Source: Paeniroseomonas aquatica
GTDB lineage: Bacteria > Pseudomonadota > Alphaproteobacteria > Acetobacterales > Acetobacteraceae
Length of the DNA stretch: 64,000 nt
Assembly (NCBI RefSeq): GCF_030409335.1
Contig: NZ_JAUFPN010000020.1
Span: 58,810-122,809 of the forward strand
Direction: 5' to 3'
The position numbers and the translations under genes were made by a program. This document shows positions 8,386-17,750 of the stretch, in pieces (positions within the stretch are counted from its first letter, which is position 1; each line of letters begins with the position of its first letter). A model generated the notes under the pieces. It had not been told where the DNA came from. It made no database searches and was given only the letters and a program-made list of their open reading frames with translations.

Positions 8386-9258
8386 TCACTTCCCTCCGAG
8401 GTAGTCTTTGGTCCAGCGCTGGTAATCGCCCTCGCGGGTGATGCGGCCCATCAGCCCGCCGGTCGGCAGGCCGGGCAGGTCCTTGGGCTGGGTGCCGTCG
8501 CGCAGCGCCTTCAGCGTGGCATAGACCGCCTGCTGCGCCGCCATGATCGGCTGGTGGCCCTGCAGCGCGACGCGGACGCCGCGGGCGGCGAGATAGGCCT
8601 TGTCGTTGATCTCGGTGCCCTCGACGCCGCCGACGATGATCGGCAGGGTGGCGACGGCCGAGACGGCGTCCAGCTCGGCCCGGGTCTTGATGCCGGTGTA
8701 GAACAGCGCATCGGCACCGCTGGTGGTATAGGCCTTGGTGCGGGCGACCGCATCCTCGATGCCGTTGACCGAGACGACGCCGCTGCGGGCGACGATGCAG
8801 AAGGAGGGATCGTCGCGGGCCGCCAGCGCGGCGCGGACCTTGCCCATGCCTTCCTCGATCGAAATCAGCGTGACCTTGCCGTCGCCATGCGGGCGCGGCA
8901 GCACGGTGTCCTCCAGCGTCATGGCGGCGACGCCGGAATTCTCCATCTCCTCGCAGGTGCGCATGGCGTTCAGCGCATTGCCGTAGCCGTGGTCGGCATC
9001 GACCAGCACCGGCAGGGTCTTCACCGCGCGGCAGATGCGCCGCGCCTGCTCGGCGAATTCCGACAGGGTCAGGACGATGAGGTCGGGCGCGCCGAGCACG
9101 GTGAGCGAGGCGGTCGAGCCCGCGTACATGCCGACCTCGAAGCCGAGCTCCTCGGCGATGCGGGCCGACATCGGGTCGAAGACCGAGCCGGGATGGACGC
9201 AGACGGGGCCGGCGAGGACGTTGCGGAACCGCATGCGGCGGTCGGTGACGGAATTCAC
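8386..9258 (-). CDS. Isocitrate lyase/PEP mutase superfamily lyase, oxaloacetate decarboxylase-like
   Basis: A 290-residue Mg-dependent alpha/beta barrel of the PEP mutase/isocitrate lyase superfamily. The metal-binding DADHGYGN, the substrate-loop region CVHPGSVFDPMSARIA and YAGSTAS match the oxaloacetate decarboxylase-like group (as in Pseudomonas PA4872). It lacks the KxCGH motif of isocitrate lyase. That group decarboxylates oxaloacetate or related 2-oxo diacids; alternative activities in the superfamily are 2-methylisocitrate or dimethylmalate cleavage. Gap of 4 bases on both sides within the operon. Specificity is inferred. Confidence 0.86.
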   Translation of the reverse strand: MNSVTDRRMRFRNVLAGPVCVHPGSVFDPMSARIAEELGFEVGMYAGSTASLTVLGAPDLIVLTLSEFAEQARRICRAVKTLPVLVDADHGYGNALNAMRTCEEMENSGVAAMTLEDTVLPRPHGDGKVTLISIEEGMGKVRAALAARDDPSFCIVARSGVVSVNGIEDAVARTKAYTTSGADALFYTGIKTRAELDAVSAVATLPIIVGGVEGTEINDKAYLAARGVRVALQGHQPIMAAQQAVYATLKALRDGTQPKDLPGLPTGGLMGRITREGDYQRWTKDYLGGK

Positions 9259-9262
9259 GGGA

Positions 9263-10414
9263 TCATCCCTCCAGGGCGGGCAGGTTGACCCAGCGCCGCG
9301 CGTTGTGGCTTTCGTGGCAGGCTTCGATCAGCTGCAACCCGCGGGCAGCCTGGGCCAGCGAGGCGGTATTCGGCGCATCCTCGGCGATGTGGCGGAGGTA
9401 GAGCTCCCAGGCCTGGCGGTAGCTGTTCTTGAACGGGACCATGTCGGGGACTTCCGCCCATTGACTGCGGAAATCCATGGCCTGCGGCGCCTGCACCGGG
9501 AAGACCGGCTTCGGCGTATTGGCCAGCGACTGGGTCCAGCACTGCTGCAGGGTGGCGACGGCGGAGCCCTGGGTCCCTTCCGCGGTCACCACCAGCATGT
9601 CGTCACGGCGGATGCGCGTCGCCCAGCTGCTGAAGATCTCGCCGACAACGCCGCCGGGGCATTCGAGGATGGCGCGGGCCTCGTCCTCGACGTCGACGTC
9701 GTAGGGTCGGTGCTGCTCGTCCCAGCGCCTCGGCTGCGCGGTCCGCATGTGGCAGGTGAGCGCGGTCGGGGCGCCGAACAGGTGGTCGATGACGTAGCGC
9801 CAGTGCGGGAACATGTCGAGCACCAGCCCGCCGCCGGTCGCTTTCCTGTAGTTCCAGGAGGTGCGCTGCGCCGGGATATGCTCGCCATCGAAGACCCACC
9901 AGCCGAATTCCAGCTTCATCGACAGCAGCCTGCCGAGGCTGCCGAGGTTCAGCACGGTCTTCAGCTTGGCCAGCCCCGGCAGGTGGATCTTGTCCTGCAT
10001 GACGGCGTGCTTGGCGCCGGCGGCCTCGGCCTCGGCGCGCAGGGCGACGACCTCGGCCAGCGTCTCGGCGACCGGCTTCTCCAGGTAGATGTGCTTGCCG
10101 GCGGCGAGCGCCCGGCGGGCCAGTTCCGGCCGGCCGCCACCGAAGGCGCATTCGAAGAAGAGCTCGTCCTCGGGGTTGGCCAGGGCCGCATCGAGGTCGG
10201 TCGTCCAGCGGGTGACGCCGAGGCGATGCGCCAGCGCCTCCAGCTTGTCCGGGGTGCGGCCGACAAGGATGGGGTCGGGCAGCAGCCGGTCGCCGTTGGC
10301 CAGAGGCAGCCCGCCCTCGGCGCGGATCGGCAGCAGGCTGTTGATCAGGTGCTGGGTGGTGCCGATGCGGCTGGTCGCCCCATGCATGATGATGCCGATG
10401 CGGCGCGTGGCCAT
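9263..10414 (-). CDS. Gfo/Idh/MocA family NAD(P)-dependent oxidoreductase
   Basis: A 383-residue dehydrogenase with the N-terminal Rossmann fold (RRIGIIMHGATSRIG) and the diagnostic EKP motif in HIYLEKPVAETL near residue 110. The C-terminal alpha/beta domain contains GGLVLDMFPHWRYVID, where the His/Asp pair matches the substrate site of the family. It acts on hydroxyl or keto groups of sugars, cyclitols or related polyols. Fourth gene of the operon, 22 bases after the amidohydrolase and 4 before the lyase. The glycine-rich loop is atypical (HGATSRIG rather than GxGxxG). Confidence 0.9.
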   Translation of the reverse strand: MATRRIGIIMHGATSRIGTTQHLINSLLPIRAEGGLPLANGDRLLPDPILVGRTPDKLEALAHRLGVTRWTTDLDAALANPEDELFFECAFGGGRPELARRALAAGKHIYLEKPVAETLAEVVALRAEAEAAGAKHAVMQDKIHLPGLAKLKTVLNLGSLGRLLSMKLEFGWWVFDGEHIPAQRTSWNYRKATGGGLVLDMFPHWRYVIDHLFGAPTALTCHMRTAQPRRWDEQHRPYDVDVEDEARAILECPGGVVGEIFSSWATRIRRDDMLVVTAEGTQGSAVATLQQCWTQSLANTPKPVFPVQAPQAMDFRSQWAEVPDMVPFKNSYRQAWELYLRHIAEDAPNTASLAQAARGLQLIEACHESHNARRWVNLPALEG

Positions 10415-10436
10415 GGCTCCCGGAGTCCCCCCTGCC

Positions 10437-11669
10437 CTAGTGCGGCCTGTGTAGCACCACCGGCGTCCGCGTGAAGGTGCGGCGGCCGCGCTTGAAGCCC
10501 ATCAGGGTCGGCGCGATCTCGCGGATGGCGGCCACCGGGTCGGGGGCATCCACCAGGATAAGGTCGGCCGGGTTGCCCACCGCGATGCCGTAGTCGGACT
10601 TCCGCAGCAGCTTCGCGGAATTGCTGGTGAACATGCCCCAGGTATCGCGCAGCGCCTCCGGCATCGCCTGCTGCACGACGTTCGCATAGAGGTTGGCCAT
10701 GCGGATGAGCTGCCCGTCGCCCATCGGGGTGAAGGCATTCAGGATATTGTTCGAGGAGATCGAGCAGGTGACGCCGAGCCGGTGCAGCCGGTTGGCGTCG
10801 GCCACGCTACGCTCGACCCGATGATCCCTGTCGCGGCCGCCGAGGTAGAGGTCGGTCGAGGGCAGCACCGTCAGCGCCACGCCGGCATCGGCCATGCGCC
10901 TGGCCATCGCGTCCAGCTCCGGCAGCGGCATGGTCGAGAGCTTGGTCAGGTGGCCGCAGGCGACCCGGCCGCCCCAGCCGTATTGCTCGGTCAGGTCGCA
11001 GACCAGGCGGGTGTCGAGATGCGCGGCGGAGGATCCGCTGTCGACATGCATGTCGATGTCGGCGTCGTATTCCCGGGCCAGCTCGAAGACCCGGCGAATC
11101 TGCCCGGCCGGGTCGCTGTCGTAGCTCGGCGCGGCGCCGACCACGCGGGCGCCGTTGCGCAACGCCGCGACCATCAGCGCGTCGGTGCCGGGGTTGTTCA
11201 GCAAGCCCTCCTGCGGCATCACGCAGATCTCGATGTCGATGGCCCATCTGTAGGCCTCGACCAGCGCCTTGACGCCCTCGAAGCCGCGCAGCCCGACCAG
11301 CGGGTCCACCTCGACATGGGTGCGCATGGTGGTGGCGCCGTGGCCAATGCATTTCTGCAGGGTGCGGCTGGCGCGGTCGGTGACGTCCTCGACCGAGAAG
11401 GTGGATTTGATGGCGCTGGTCCGCTCCATCGCGCGGTGGGGGAAGCGGCCGGTCTCGCAGGCGCAGCGGTCGATGGTGCAGGTCTTGTCGAGGTGGATAT
11501 GGGTCTCGACGAAGCCGGGGGAGACCAGCCGGCCGCCGCACTCCACCACCTCGGCGGCCTCGGCGGGGAGGCCCAACGCCAGCGCCGCGATCACCCCGCC
11601 GGCGACGCCGATGTCGGTGGCGGTGCCATCCGGCAGCCGGGCATCGCGGAGGATGAGGTCGAAGCTCAT
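10437..11669 (-). CDS. Metal-dependent amidohydrolase (cytosine-deaminase-like)
   Basis: A 410-residue amidohydrolase-superfamily enzyme. The metal site begins with HIHLDKT after [11 protein letters not shown]; further candidate ligands lie in [20 protein letters not shown] and [10 protein letters not shown]. The layout resembles CodA and s-triazine/isopropylammelide hydrolases, suggesting deamination or amide/C-N cleavage of a small ring or ureido compound. Start is ATG 11667-11669: it overlaps the upstream dehydrogenase stop by 4 bases (ATGA), and [15 protein letters not shown] is a normal N-terminus. A longer upstream frame exists but is antisense-type low-complexity sequence. Substrate unknown. 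Confidence 0.88.
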   Translation of the reverse strand: MSFDLILRDARLPDGTATDIGVAGGVIAALALGLPAEAAEVVECGGRLVSPGFVETHIHLDKTCTIDRCACETGRFPHRAMERTSAIKSTFSVEDVTDRASRTLQKCIGHGATTMRTHVEVDPLVGLRGFEGVKALVEAYRWAIDIEICVMPQEGLLNNPGTDALMVAALRNGARVVGAAPSYDSDPAGQIRRVFELAREYDADIDMHVDSGSSAAHLDTRLVCDLTEQYGWGGRVACGHLTKLSTMPLPELDAMARRMADAGVALTVLPSTDLYLGGRDRDHRVERSVADANRLHRLGVTCSISSNNILNAFTPMGDGQLIRMANLYANVVQQAMPEALRDTWGMFTSNSAKLLRKSDYGIAVGNPADLILVDAPDPVAAIREIAPTLMGFKRGRRTFTRTPVVLHRPH

Positions 11670-12982
11670 CCGAGCTTCTCCGCCGCGGTCGCATAGGGGA
11701 TGTTGCGGCCGCCGTAGCGCCGCACCCGGACATTGGCCTGCTCGGCATGGCCGGCGAAGCCCTCGAGCATGCAGAGGCGGGAGCAGACCTCGCCGATGCC
11801 GGCGCTGGCGGCATCGGTCAGCACCCGCTGGTAGGTCACGGTCTTCAGGAACTTGCCGACCCAGAGCCCGCCGGTATAGCGCGCCGCGCCCTGGGTCGGC
11901 AGGGTGTGGTTGGTGCCGATGACCTTGTCGCCGAAGGCGACGTTGGTGCGCGGGCCGAGGAAGAGCGCCCCGTAGTTGGTCATCTTCTGCAGGAACAGAT
12001 CGTCGTTCCGCGTCATCACCTGCACATGCTCGGAGGCGATGCGGTCGGCCTCGACCACCATCTCCTCCAGGCTGTCGCAAACGATCACCTCGCCGTAGTC
12101 GCGCCAGGACTGCCGGGCGACCTCGGCGGTGGGCAGGATGCCCAGCAGCCGCTCGACCTCGGCCATGGTCTCCCGCGCGAGCTTTTCCGAGTTCGTCAGC
12201 AGGATGGCGGGGCTGGTCGGGCCGTGCTCGGCCTGGCCGAGCAGGTCGGTGGCACAGATCTCGGCATCGACCGACTCGTCGGCGATGACCAGCGTCTCGG
12301 TCGGCCCGGCGAACAGGTCGATGCCGACCCGGCCGTAGAGCTGCCGCTTCGCTTCGGCGACGAAGGCATTGCCAGGGCCGACCAGCATGTCGACCGAGGG
12401 GATGCTCTCGGTCCCCAGCGCCATGGCGCCGACGGCCTGGACGCCACCGAGGCAGTAGATCACGTCGGCGCCGGCCAGATGCTGGGCCGCGACGATCGCC
12501 GGCGCCGGCTTGCCGTGGTAGGGCGGCGCGCAGGTGACGATGCGCGGCACCCCGGCGACCTTGGCGGTGACGACGGACATGTGCGCGGAGGCCAGCAGCG
12601 GATACTTGCCGCCGGGCACGTAGCAGCCGACAGAATTCATGGGGATGTTCTTGTGCCCCAGCACCACCCCAGGCAGCGTCTCGACCTCGATATCCTTCAG
12701 CGCGGCCCGCTGGTGCTCGGCGAAGTTGCGGACCTGGGCCTGGGCGAAGCGGATGTCCTCGAGGTCCTGGCCGGTCAGCTCATCGAGGCAGGCTTTGATC
12801 TCGGCATCGGTCAGCCGGTAGTCGATCCGGTCCCAGCCGTCGAACTTGACCGAGTATTCGCGCACCGCCGCATCGCCGCGCCTGGCGATATCGGCCAGCA
12901 GGCCCTCGACGATGCCGCGGACCTTGGTATCCGCATCGGCCTTGTCGGCGGCGGAGATGCTTGTCTTCAACCAGCGTGCCAT
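11666..12982 (-). CDS. Histidinol-dehydrogenase-family enzyme, HpsN-like
   Basis: A 438-residue NAD-dependent zinc dehydrogenase of the HisD fold. Clear blocks are [63 protein letters not shown] and [17 protein letters not shown]. The last block and the tail [14 protein letters not shown] resemble the catabolic sulfopropanediol 3-dehydrogenase (HpsN) group more than biosynthetic HisD. Context also argues against histidine synthesis: no other his gene is present, and it is second in a six-gene catabolic operon. A likely role is four-electron oxidation of a primary alcohol to an acid. That it acts on a sulfonate is inference only. Confidence 0.85.
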   Translation of the reverse strand: MARWLKTSISAADKADADTKVRGIVEGLLADIARRGDAAVREYSVKFDGWDRIDYRLTDAEIKACLDELTGQDLEDIRFAQAQVRNFAEHQRAALKDIEVETLPGVVLGHKNIPMNSVGCYVPGGKYPLLASAHMSVVTAKVAGVPRIVTCAPPYHGKPAPAIVAAQHLAGADVIYCLGGVQAVGAMALGTESIPSVDMLVGPGNAFVAEAKRQLYGRVGIDLFAGPTETLVIADESVDAEICATDLLGQAEHGPTSPAILLTNSEKLARETMAEVERLLGILPTAEVARQSWRDYGEVIVCDSLEEMVVEADRIASEHVQVMTRNDDLFLQKMTNYGALFLGPRTNVAFGDKVIGTNHTLPTQGAARYTGGLWVGKFLKTVTYQRVLTDAASAGIGEVCSRLCMLEGFAGHAEQANVRVRRYGGRNIPYATAAEKLG

Positions 12983-12995
12983 AGGTCGCAGTCCT

Positions 12996-13766
12996 TTATT
13001 CGGCGGTCCAGCCGCCGTCGACGAGCAGCGCGGAGCCCGTCATCAGAGAAGACGCATCGGAAGCGAGGAAGACCACCGGGCCCATCAGCTCCTCCACCTG
13101 GCCGACCCGGCCGAGCTTGAGCTTGGAGAGGACCCAGGCGGAGAATTCCGGCTTCTCGAAGAAGGGCCGGGTCAGCGGCGTCTCGATGAAGGTGGGGCCG
13201 ATGGTATTGGCGCGGATCCCCAAGGGGGCGAGCTCGATCGCCATCACCTTGGTCCAGCCCTCCATGGCGAATTTGCTGGCGCAGTAGACGCTGCGGTTGG
13301 GCCCGCCGACATGGCCCATCTGCGAGGAGACGTTGATGATGGAACCCCGCACGCCCTCGGCGGCCATGCGCCGGGCGACGGCCTGCGCCGCGAAGAAGCA
13401 GCCGCGCAGGTTCAGCCCCATCACCGCGTCGAAATCCCCCTCCGTCACCTCGAGGAACTGGGCGTGGCGGGCCGAGCCGGCGTTGTTGACGAAGGCATGG
13501 TAGGCCGGGCGGGCGGCGATGGCGGCCTGGACCCCGGCGATATCGGCGATGTCGAGCACCAGCGTATCGGCGGTGCCGCCCGCCGCCCGGATCGCCGCGG
13601 CGGCGGCCTCGATCTCGGCGGCGGTGCGGGAGAGCAGGGTGACGGCAGCCCCCGCGGCGGCCAGGGCGGCGGCGGCGGCCAGGCCGATGCCCCGCCCGGC
13701 GCCACTGACCAGGGCGCGGCGGCCATCGAGGCGGAAGCTCGGGGTGGTCGGCAGGGTGATCGGCAT
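12996..13766 (-). CDS. Short-chain dehydrogenase/reductase
   Basis: A 256-residue classical SDR. The cofactor motif is SGAGRGIG, followed by the NNAG structural motif, catalytic Ser in NVSSQ and Tyr-x-x-x-Lys in YCASK; the C-terminus [13 protein letters not shown] is typical. Start at ATG 13764-13766 ([11 protein letters not shown]) fits the usual distance to the Rossmann strand; longer in-frame sequence overlaps the divergent receptor gene and reads as shadow. It is the first gene of the six-gene operon, 13 bases ahead of the HisD-like gene, with the promoter presumably in the 115-base divergent gap before the DctP gene. Confidence 0.92.
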   Translation of the reverse strand: MPITLPTTPSFRLDGRRALVSGAGRGIGLAAAAALAAAGAAVTLLSRTAAEIEAAAAAIRAAGGTADTLVLDIADIAGVQAAIAARPAYHAFVNNAGSARHAQFLEVTEGDFDAVMGLNLRGCFFAAQAVARRMAAEGVRGSIINVSSQMGHVGGPNRSVYCASKFAMEGWTKVMAIELAPLGIRANTIGPTFIETPLTRPFFEKPEFSAWVLSKLKLGRVGQVEELMGPVVFLASDASSLMTGSALLVDGGWTAE

Positions 13767-13881
13767 GGGCGGCAGACTACAAGCCCGGGCGCTGCGGTCC
13801 AGGGGGTTGCCACCCCGGGGTCCGCCCCGGAAGATGCCGCAACGACCGCGGGGCCACGCCGCGGCGACCGGAGGGACCCCG

Positions 13882-14865
13882 ATGAATCGCCTATCCGCCG
13901 CGCTGGCCGGCGCGGCCATCGCCATGCTCGCGACCGCCGCGCAGGCCCAGACACGCTGGGTCATGGCCACGCCCTATGCCGAGCAGAACTACCACACCCG
14001 CAATGTCCGCAGCTTCCTCGGCGAGGTGGAGCAGGCGACCCAGGGCCGGCTGGCGATCCAGGCGCATCACAACGGCAGCCTGCTGCCGCTGCCGCAGATC
14101 AAGCGGGGGGTGCAGACCGGCCAGGTGCAGCTCGGCGAGGTGCTGCTGTCCATCCACGGCAACGAGGACCCCTTCTTCGAGGCCGACAGCATCCCCTTCC
14201 TGGCCGATACCTGGGAGGCGACGGCGGCGCTCACCCAGGCGACCGAGCCCTTCATCCGCGCCCGGCTGGAACGCCAGGGGCTGACCCTGCTCTCCCTGGT
14301 CCCCTGGCCGAGCCAGGGCTTCTATACCCGGACGCCGCTGACCGCCCTCGCCGAGCTGCGCGGCACCCGCTTCCGCGCCTACAACACCCTGACCACCCGC
14401 TTCGCCGAGCTGCTGGGCGCCCAGCCGGTGACGGTGCAGGTGCCGGACATCCCCCAGGCCTTCGCCACCAACCTGGTCAACGTGCTCTTCACCGCGGCGC
14501 AGACCGGGGTCGATACCAGCGCCTGGGACTTCAGCCGGCACTTCCTCGATGTCGGCGGCATGCGGGCGAAGAACGCCATCTTCGCCAATAGCCGGGCGCT
14601 GGCGGCGCTGGAGCCGGCGGTGCGCTCCGCCCTCATCGCCGCGGCGAAGCAGGCCGAGGCCCGCGGCACCGAGATGGCGCGGGCCGCCGAGAGCGAGGCA
14701 ACGGAACGACTGCGCAGCCATGGCATGACCGTGGCCTCGGCGCCGGCCGAGATGCAGACCCAACTGCGCGAGATCGGGGCGAAGCAGACCCAGGAATGGC
14801 TGGCCCGGGCCGGCCAGGACGGCGGCCAGATGCTGGAGCGCTATCGCGCCCTCGTCAGCCGCTGA
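13882..14865 (+). CDS. TRAP transporter DctP-family substrate-binding protein
   Basis: A 327-residue periplasmic receptor. A Sec signal peptide (hydrophobic LAGAAIAMLATAA, cleavage after AQA near residue 22) is followed by TRWVMATPY. The core shows DctP features: IKRGVQTGQVQLGEVLLS, an FRAYNTLT ligand strand containing the conserved Arg, and FTAAQTGVDTSAWDF. A GGAGGG ribosome-binding site lies a few bases before ATG 13882. No DctQ or DctM permease is nearby. It is divergent from the six-gene catabolic operon, a layout suggesting that it feeds that operon. A close paralogue is at 50973-51953, very similar by eye. Confidence 0.92.
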   Translation: MNRLSAALAGAAIAMLATAAQAQTRWVMATPYAEQNYHTRNVRSFLGEVEQATQGRLAIQAHHNGSLLPLPQIKRGVQTGQVQLGEVLLSIHGNEDPFFEADSIPFLADTWEATAALTQATEPFIRARLERQGLTLLSLVPWPSQGFYTRTPLTALAELRGTRFRAYNTLTTRFAELLGAQPVTVQVPDIPQAFATNLVNVLFTAAQTGVDTSAWDFSRHFLDVGGMRAKNAIFANSRALAALEPAVRSALIAAAKQAEARGTEMARAAESEATERLRSHGMTVASAPAEMQTQLREIGAKQTQEWLARAGQDGGQMLERYRALVSR

Positions 14866-14909
14866 CGCCCCCCGCATACTGCACCGCAGCAAGCGGGGCG
14901 GAGGCGATC

Positions 14910-15647
14910 ATGGTGGCATTGGTGACGGGTGCGCAGCAGGGAATCGGGCGCGCCTGCGCCCTCGGCCTCGCCGCGGCGGGGCACGACGTGGCGATCAACT
15001 GGCTGGACGACCGCGCGGCGGCGGAGGCGGTGGCCGAGGCCGTACGCGCCGCAGGCCGGCAGGCGGTGCTGGTGCAGGGGGATGTCGGCGCCGGGGCCGC
15101 CGCCTGCGCCGCGGTGGTGCAGAAGGCGATCGAGGACTTCGGGCGGATCGACGTGCTGGTGAACAATGCCGGGATCTTCCCTCGCGTCGATTTCCTGGCG
15201 ATGACCGAGGCGGATTGGGACCAGGTGCTCGCGGTGAACCTGAAGGGCAGCGCTTTCTGCGCCCAGGCGGCAGCGCGGGCCATGGTGGCGGCGGGGATCA
15301 AGGGCTCGATCATGAACCTCAGCTCCTCCGCGGTGCGGGGCACGCCCGTGGGCGTCCATTACAGCGCGACCAAGAACGGCGTGGTCGGCATCACCCGCTC
15401 CATGGCCCTGGCCCTGGCGCCGCACGGCATCCGGGTGAATGCCATCGCCCCCGGCCTGACCGATACCGCCCAGCCCCGCTACGGCAACAGCGATGCCGAG
15501 GTCCGCGCCATGGGGGCGGCGCTGCCGCTGGGGCGGCTCGGGACGCCCGAGGATATCGCCGCCATGGCGGTCTTCCTCGCCTCGCCCCAGGCGGCCTGGA
15601 TCACCGGGCAGGTCTACCACGTGAACGGCGGCGGCTACATGCCGTAG
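14910..15647 (+). CDS. Short-chain dehydrogenase/reductase (FabG-like)
   Basis: A 245-residue NAD(P)-dependent SDR. Motifs in order: TGAQQGIG, NNAGIFPRVDF, catalytic Ser in MNLSSSAV and Tyr/Lys in HYSATKNG, IRVNAIAPG, and the tail TGQVYHVNGGGYMP. Start is ATG 14910, six bases after a GCGGAGG ribosome-binding sequence. It follows the DctP gene by 44 bases on the same strand and could be co-transcribed with it. Ends 4 bases from the convergent phosphatase stop. Substrate not determinable. Confidence 0.9.
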   Translation: MVALVTGAQQGIGRACALGLAAAGHDVAINWLDDRAAAEAVAEAVRAAGRQAVLVQGDVGAGAAACAAVVQKAIEDFGRIDVLVNNAGIFPRVDFLAMTEADWDQVLAVNLKGSAFCAQAAARAMVAAGIKGSIMNLSSSAVRGTPVGVHYSATKNGVVGITRSMALALAPHGIRVNAIAPGLTDTAQPRYGNSDAEVRAMGAALPLGRLGTPEDIAAMAVFLASPQAAWITGQVYHVNGGGYMP

Positions 15648-15651
15648 GAGC

Positions 15652-16395
15652 CTATTCCAGCAGCAGGTCGCGCAGCCGGGCGAGGCGCGCGGCACCGAGG
15701 CCGAGGCCGCGCTCGAGCAGTACCGGCACCGAGCCGCCATGCGCCGCCTCGGCGGCGTCCAGCGCGGCCTCGAGCAGCGCCGGATGGGTGCCGAGCAGGG
15801 CCTCGGCCAGCGGCTTCGGGGTCTCCGGCGGCAGGGCGAAGTCGCGCTGCCAGAGCCGGTCGGTGGCGACGTAATCGGCCAGCACCGTCTGCCGGCTGGC
15901 GCCGAGGGCGGTGAGGACGAGCGCGGCGCCGAGCCCGGTGCGGTCCTTGCCCGCCGAGCAATGGAACAGCAGGGCATGCCGCGCCGGGTCCAGCAGCAGC
16001 TCGAACAGCCCGCGGTAGGCGCCGATGAAGCGGGTGCCGTAGTCGAGGTAGGCGGTGCGCAGCAGGGCGACCACGTCCTCCCCGGTCGATTGCTCCCGCC
16101 GCATCAGGTCGCGCAGCGAGGCGCCGACGCTGGGCTCGATCGGCAGCGCGACCCGCGCCGCCCCCGCCGGCAGGCGGGAGGGGTGCTGCGCCGCCTCGGC
16201 CACCCCGCGGAGGTCGCAGACCGTCCGCAGACGCAGCCCCGCGATGGTGTCGACGTCCCGCGGCGTCAGCGCCGCCAGGGTGGCGGAGCGGAACAGGATG
16301 CCGCGCCTCACCCGGCGGCCGTCGGCCACAGGCCAGCCGCCGAGGTCGCGGAGGTTGGAGGCGCCTTCGAGCGGCACGGCATGGGGCAGGTCCAA
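15652..16395 (-). CDS. Protein tyrosine phosphatase, dual-specificity type (TTG start)
   Basis: A 247-residue phosphatase of the bacterial tyrosine phosphatase family. The P-loop HCSAGKDRTG has the Cys-x5-Arg signature at about residues 142-151. The N-terminus contains the family motif NLRDLGGW and FRSATLAALT, and VCDLRG supplies the usual Asp/Arg block. No ATG lies in frame near the domain start. TTG at 16395 (reading LDLPHAVPLEGA) is preceded at 16406-16410 by AGGAG at normal spacing, so it is the best start; GTG at 16377 is a second choice. It is divergent from the SDR at 16502. Substrate (phosphotyrosine or phosphoinositide-like) unknown. Confidence 0.87.
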   Translation of the reverse strand: MDLPHAVPLEGASNLRDLGGWPVADGRRVRRGILFRSATLAALTPRDVDTIAGLRLRTVCDLRGVAEAAQHPSRLPAGAARVALPIEPSVGASLRDLMRREQSTGEDVVALLRTAYLDYGTRFIGAYRGLFELLLDPARHALLFHCSAGKDRTGLGAALVLTALGASRQTVLADYVATDRLWQRDFALPPETPKPLAEALLGTHPALLEAALDAAEAAHGGSVPVLLERGLGLGAARLARLRDLLLE

Positions 16396-16501
16396 GGCTG
16401 GGGCACTCCTGTCGGGGCCGCGGCGGGTCGCCGGGGGGCCACGGGTTGACGCGGGGCAATTCCGCTGCGGACAATCGCCCAACACCCGGAGGAACCCAAG
16501 C

Positions 16502-17287
16502 ATGTCATCCCTATTCGACCTCAGCGGAAAGGTCGCCGTCGTCACCGGCGGCTCGCGCGGCATCGGCCGGGCCATCGCCGAGCGCATGGCCGAGCACGGC
16601 GCCAAGGTTGTCGTCTCCTCGCGCAAGCTGGATGCCTGCCAAGTGGTGGTCGATGCCATCACCGCGAAGGGCGGCACCGCCGTCGCCATGGCCTGCAACA
16701 TCGGCCGCAAGCCGGAACTGCAGGCGCTGGCGGACGAGACCATCAAGCTCTGGGGCGGGGTCGACATCCTGGTCTGCAACGCCGCCATCAACCCGCATTT
16801 CGGCCCGGCCATGGGTATCGCCGACGACATCTTCGACAAGATGATGGCGACCAACATCAAGTCGAACATGTGGCTGTCCCACATGTGCATCCCCAGCATG
16901 GAGGCCCGCGGCGGCGGGGCGATCGTGATCGTCTCCTCGATCGGCGGCTTCAAGGGCTCGGTCAACCTCGGCGCCTATGCCATCACCAAGGCGGCGGACC
17001 TGCAACTGGCGCGGAACCTGGCGGTCGAATGGGGGCCGAAGAACATCCGGGTGAACTGCATCGCCCCCGGCTTGGTGCGGACCGACTTCGCCCGGGCGCT
17101 GTGGGAGGACCCGGTGAACTACAAGAAGCGGACCCGCGACACGCCATTGAAGCGGATCGGCGAGCCGGACGAGATCGCCGGCGCCGCGGTCTTCCTGGCC
17201 TCGCCTGCCGGCAGCTTCATGACCGGGCAGCACATGATCATCGACGGCGGCGTGCTCTGCGGCGCCCCGGCCAATAGCGACGACTGA
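16502..17287 (+). CDS. Short-chain dehydrogenase/reductase
   Basis: A 261-residue SDR with TGGSRGIG cofactor motif, SSIGG and YAITK active-site elements, NIRVNCIAPG and the terminal GQHMIIDGG. The usual NNAG motif reads CNAA, a common variant. A GGAGGA ribosome-binding site precedes ATG 16502. Single gene, divergent from the tyrosine phosphatase and followed by a candidate terminator at 17301-17330. The closest family by eye is the DHRS4-like/3-oxoacyl-ACP-reductase-like group; specific substrate unknown. Confidence 0.9.
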   Translation: MSSLFDLSGKVAVVTGGSRGIGRAIAERMAEHGAKVVVSSRKLDACQVVVDAITAKGGTAVAMACNIGRKPELQALADETIKLWGGVDILVCNAAINPHFGPAMGIADDIFDKMMATNIKSNMWLSHMCIPSMEARGGGAIVIVSSIGGFKGSVNLGAYAITKAADLQLARNLAVEWGPKNIRVNCIAPGLVRTDFARALWEDPVNYKKRTRDTPLKRIGEPDEIAGAAVFLASPAGSFMTGQHMIIDGGVLCGAPANSDD

Positions 17288-17750
17288 GCCGGCCGCGGCA
17301 CCCCGGGCCGGGCATGGCACGCGCCCGGGGAACGCCCGCCCTCGTGGCGCGCTGCTTGCATGAGATCTGGCACCCGGAGGGCCGGCGGCCATCCGCGGGC
17401 GGCGCGGCGGACATCGGTCGCAGCGCCCGGACTTGGCGTTTCCAAGTGTAACTGCAAACTTAACGCGGTCTGCAAATGGTCTTCGAGCCGTTTTAATGCC
17501 GCTCGATGAAACCGCACAGATGCGGCTGAGCCAACCCAGGAACCGGAGCCGGCGTTGCCGGGCGGTTGACTTGCCGGACGGCCGGCATCGCGGGGTGTAT
17601 CGCCTTGCCGCGACCCACCTCGCCTCCCCGTGATTTGCAGCATACAGGGCGGGGGTGCGCCGCAGCAATAAAAGTTTACCGCAATCGGTTTGGGCATTCC
17701 GCACACTGACGGCGTTGCCATCTGACTGGCAGCACTTGCAGGGGCGGCCG
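17288..17750. other. 463-base gene-free leader upstream of prkA
   Basis: No convincing gene is present. The first 45 bases hold a hairpin (17301-17330). The remainder is a mosaic of GC-rich sequence and two AT-richer patches (about 17430-17520 and 17665-17700, including AATAAAAGTTTACC). A promoter is expected here for the prkA operon, but no confident -35/-10 pair could be assigned. Confidence 0.6.
17301..17330 (+). terminator. Hairpin after the SDR gene
   Basis: CCCCGGGC at 17301-17308 pairs perfectly with GCCCGGGG at 17323-17330 around a 14-base loop, starting 13 bases after the stop codon. No T-tract follows; termination is inferred from position. Confidence 0.4.

Noticed and set aside
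11666..12982. Biosynthetic histidinol dehydrogenase (hisD)
   Set aside because: No other his genes are near, the gene sits in a catabolic operon, and the C-terminal blocks resemble the HpsN-like catabolic branch.
17728..17748. Sigma-54-like TGGCA...TTGCA upstream of prkA
   Set aside because: The GG and GC elements are 8 rather than 10 bases apart and the site lies too close to the start codon.
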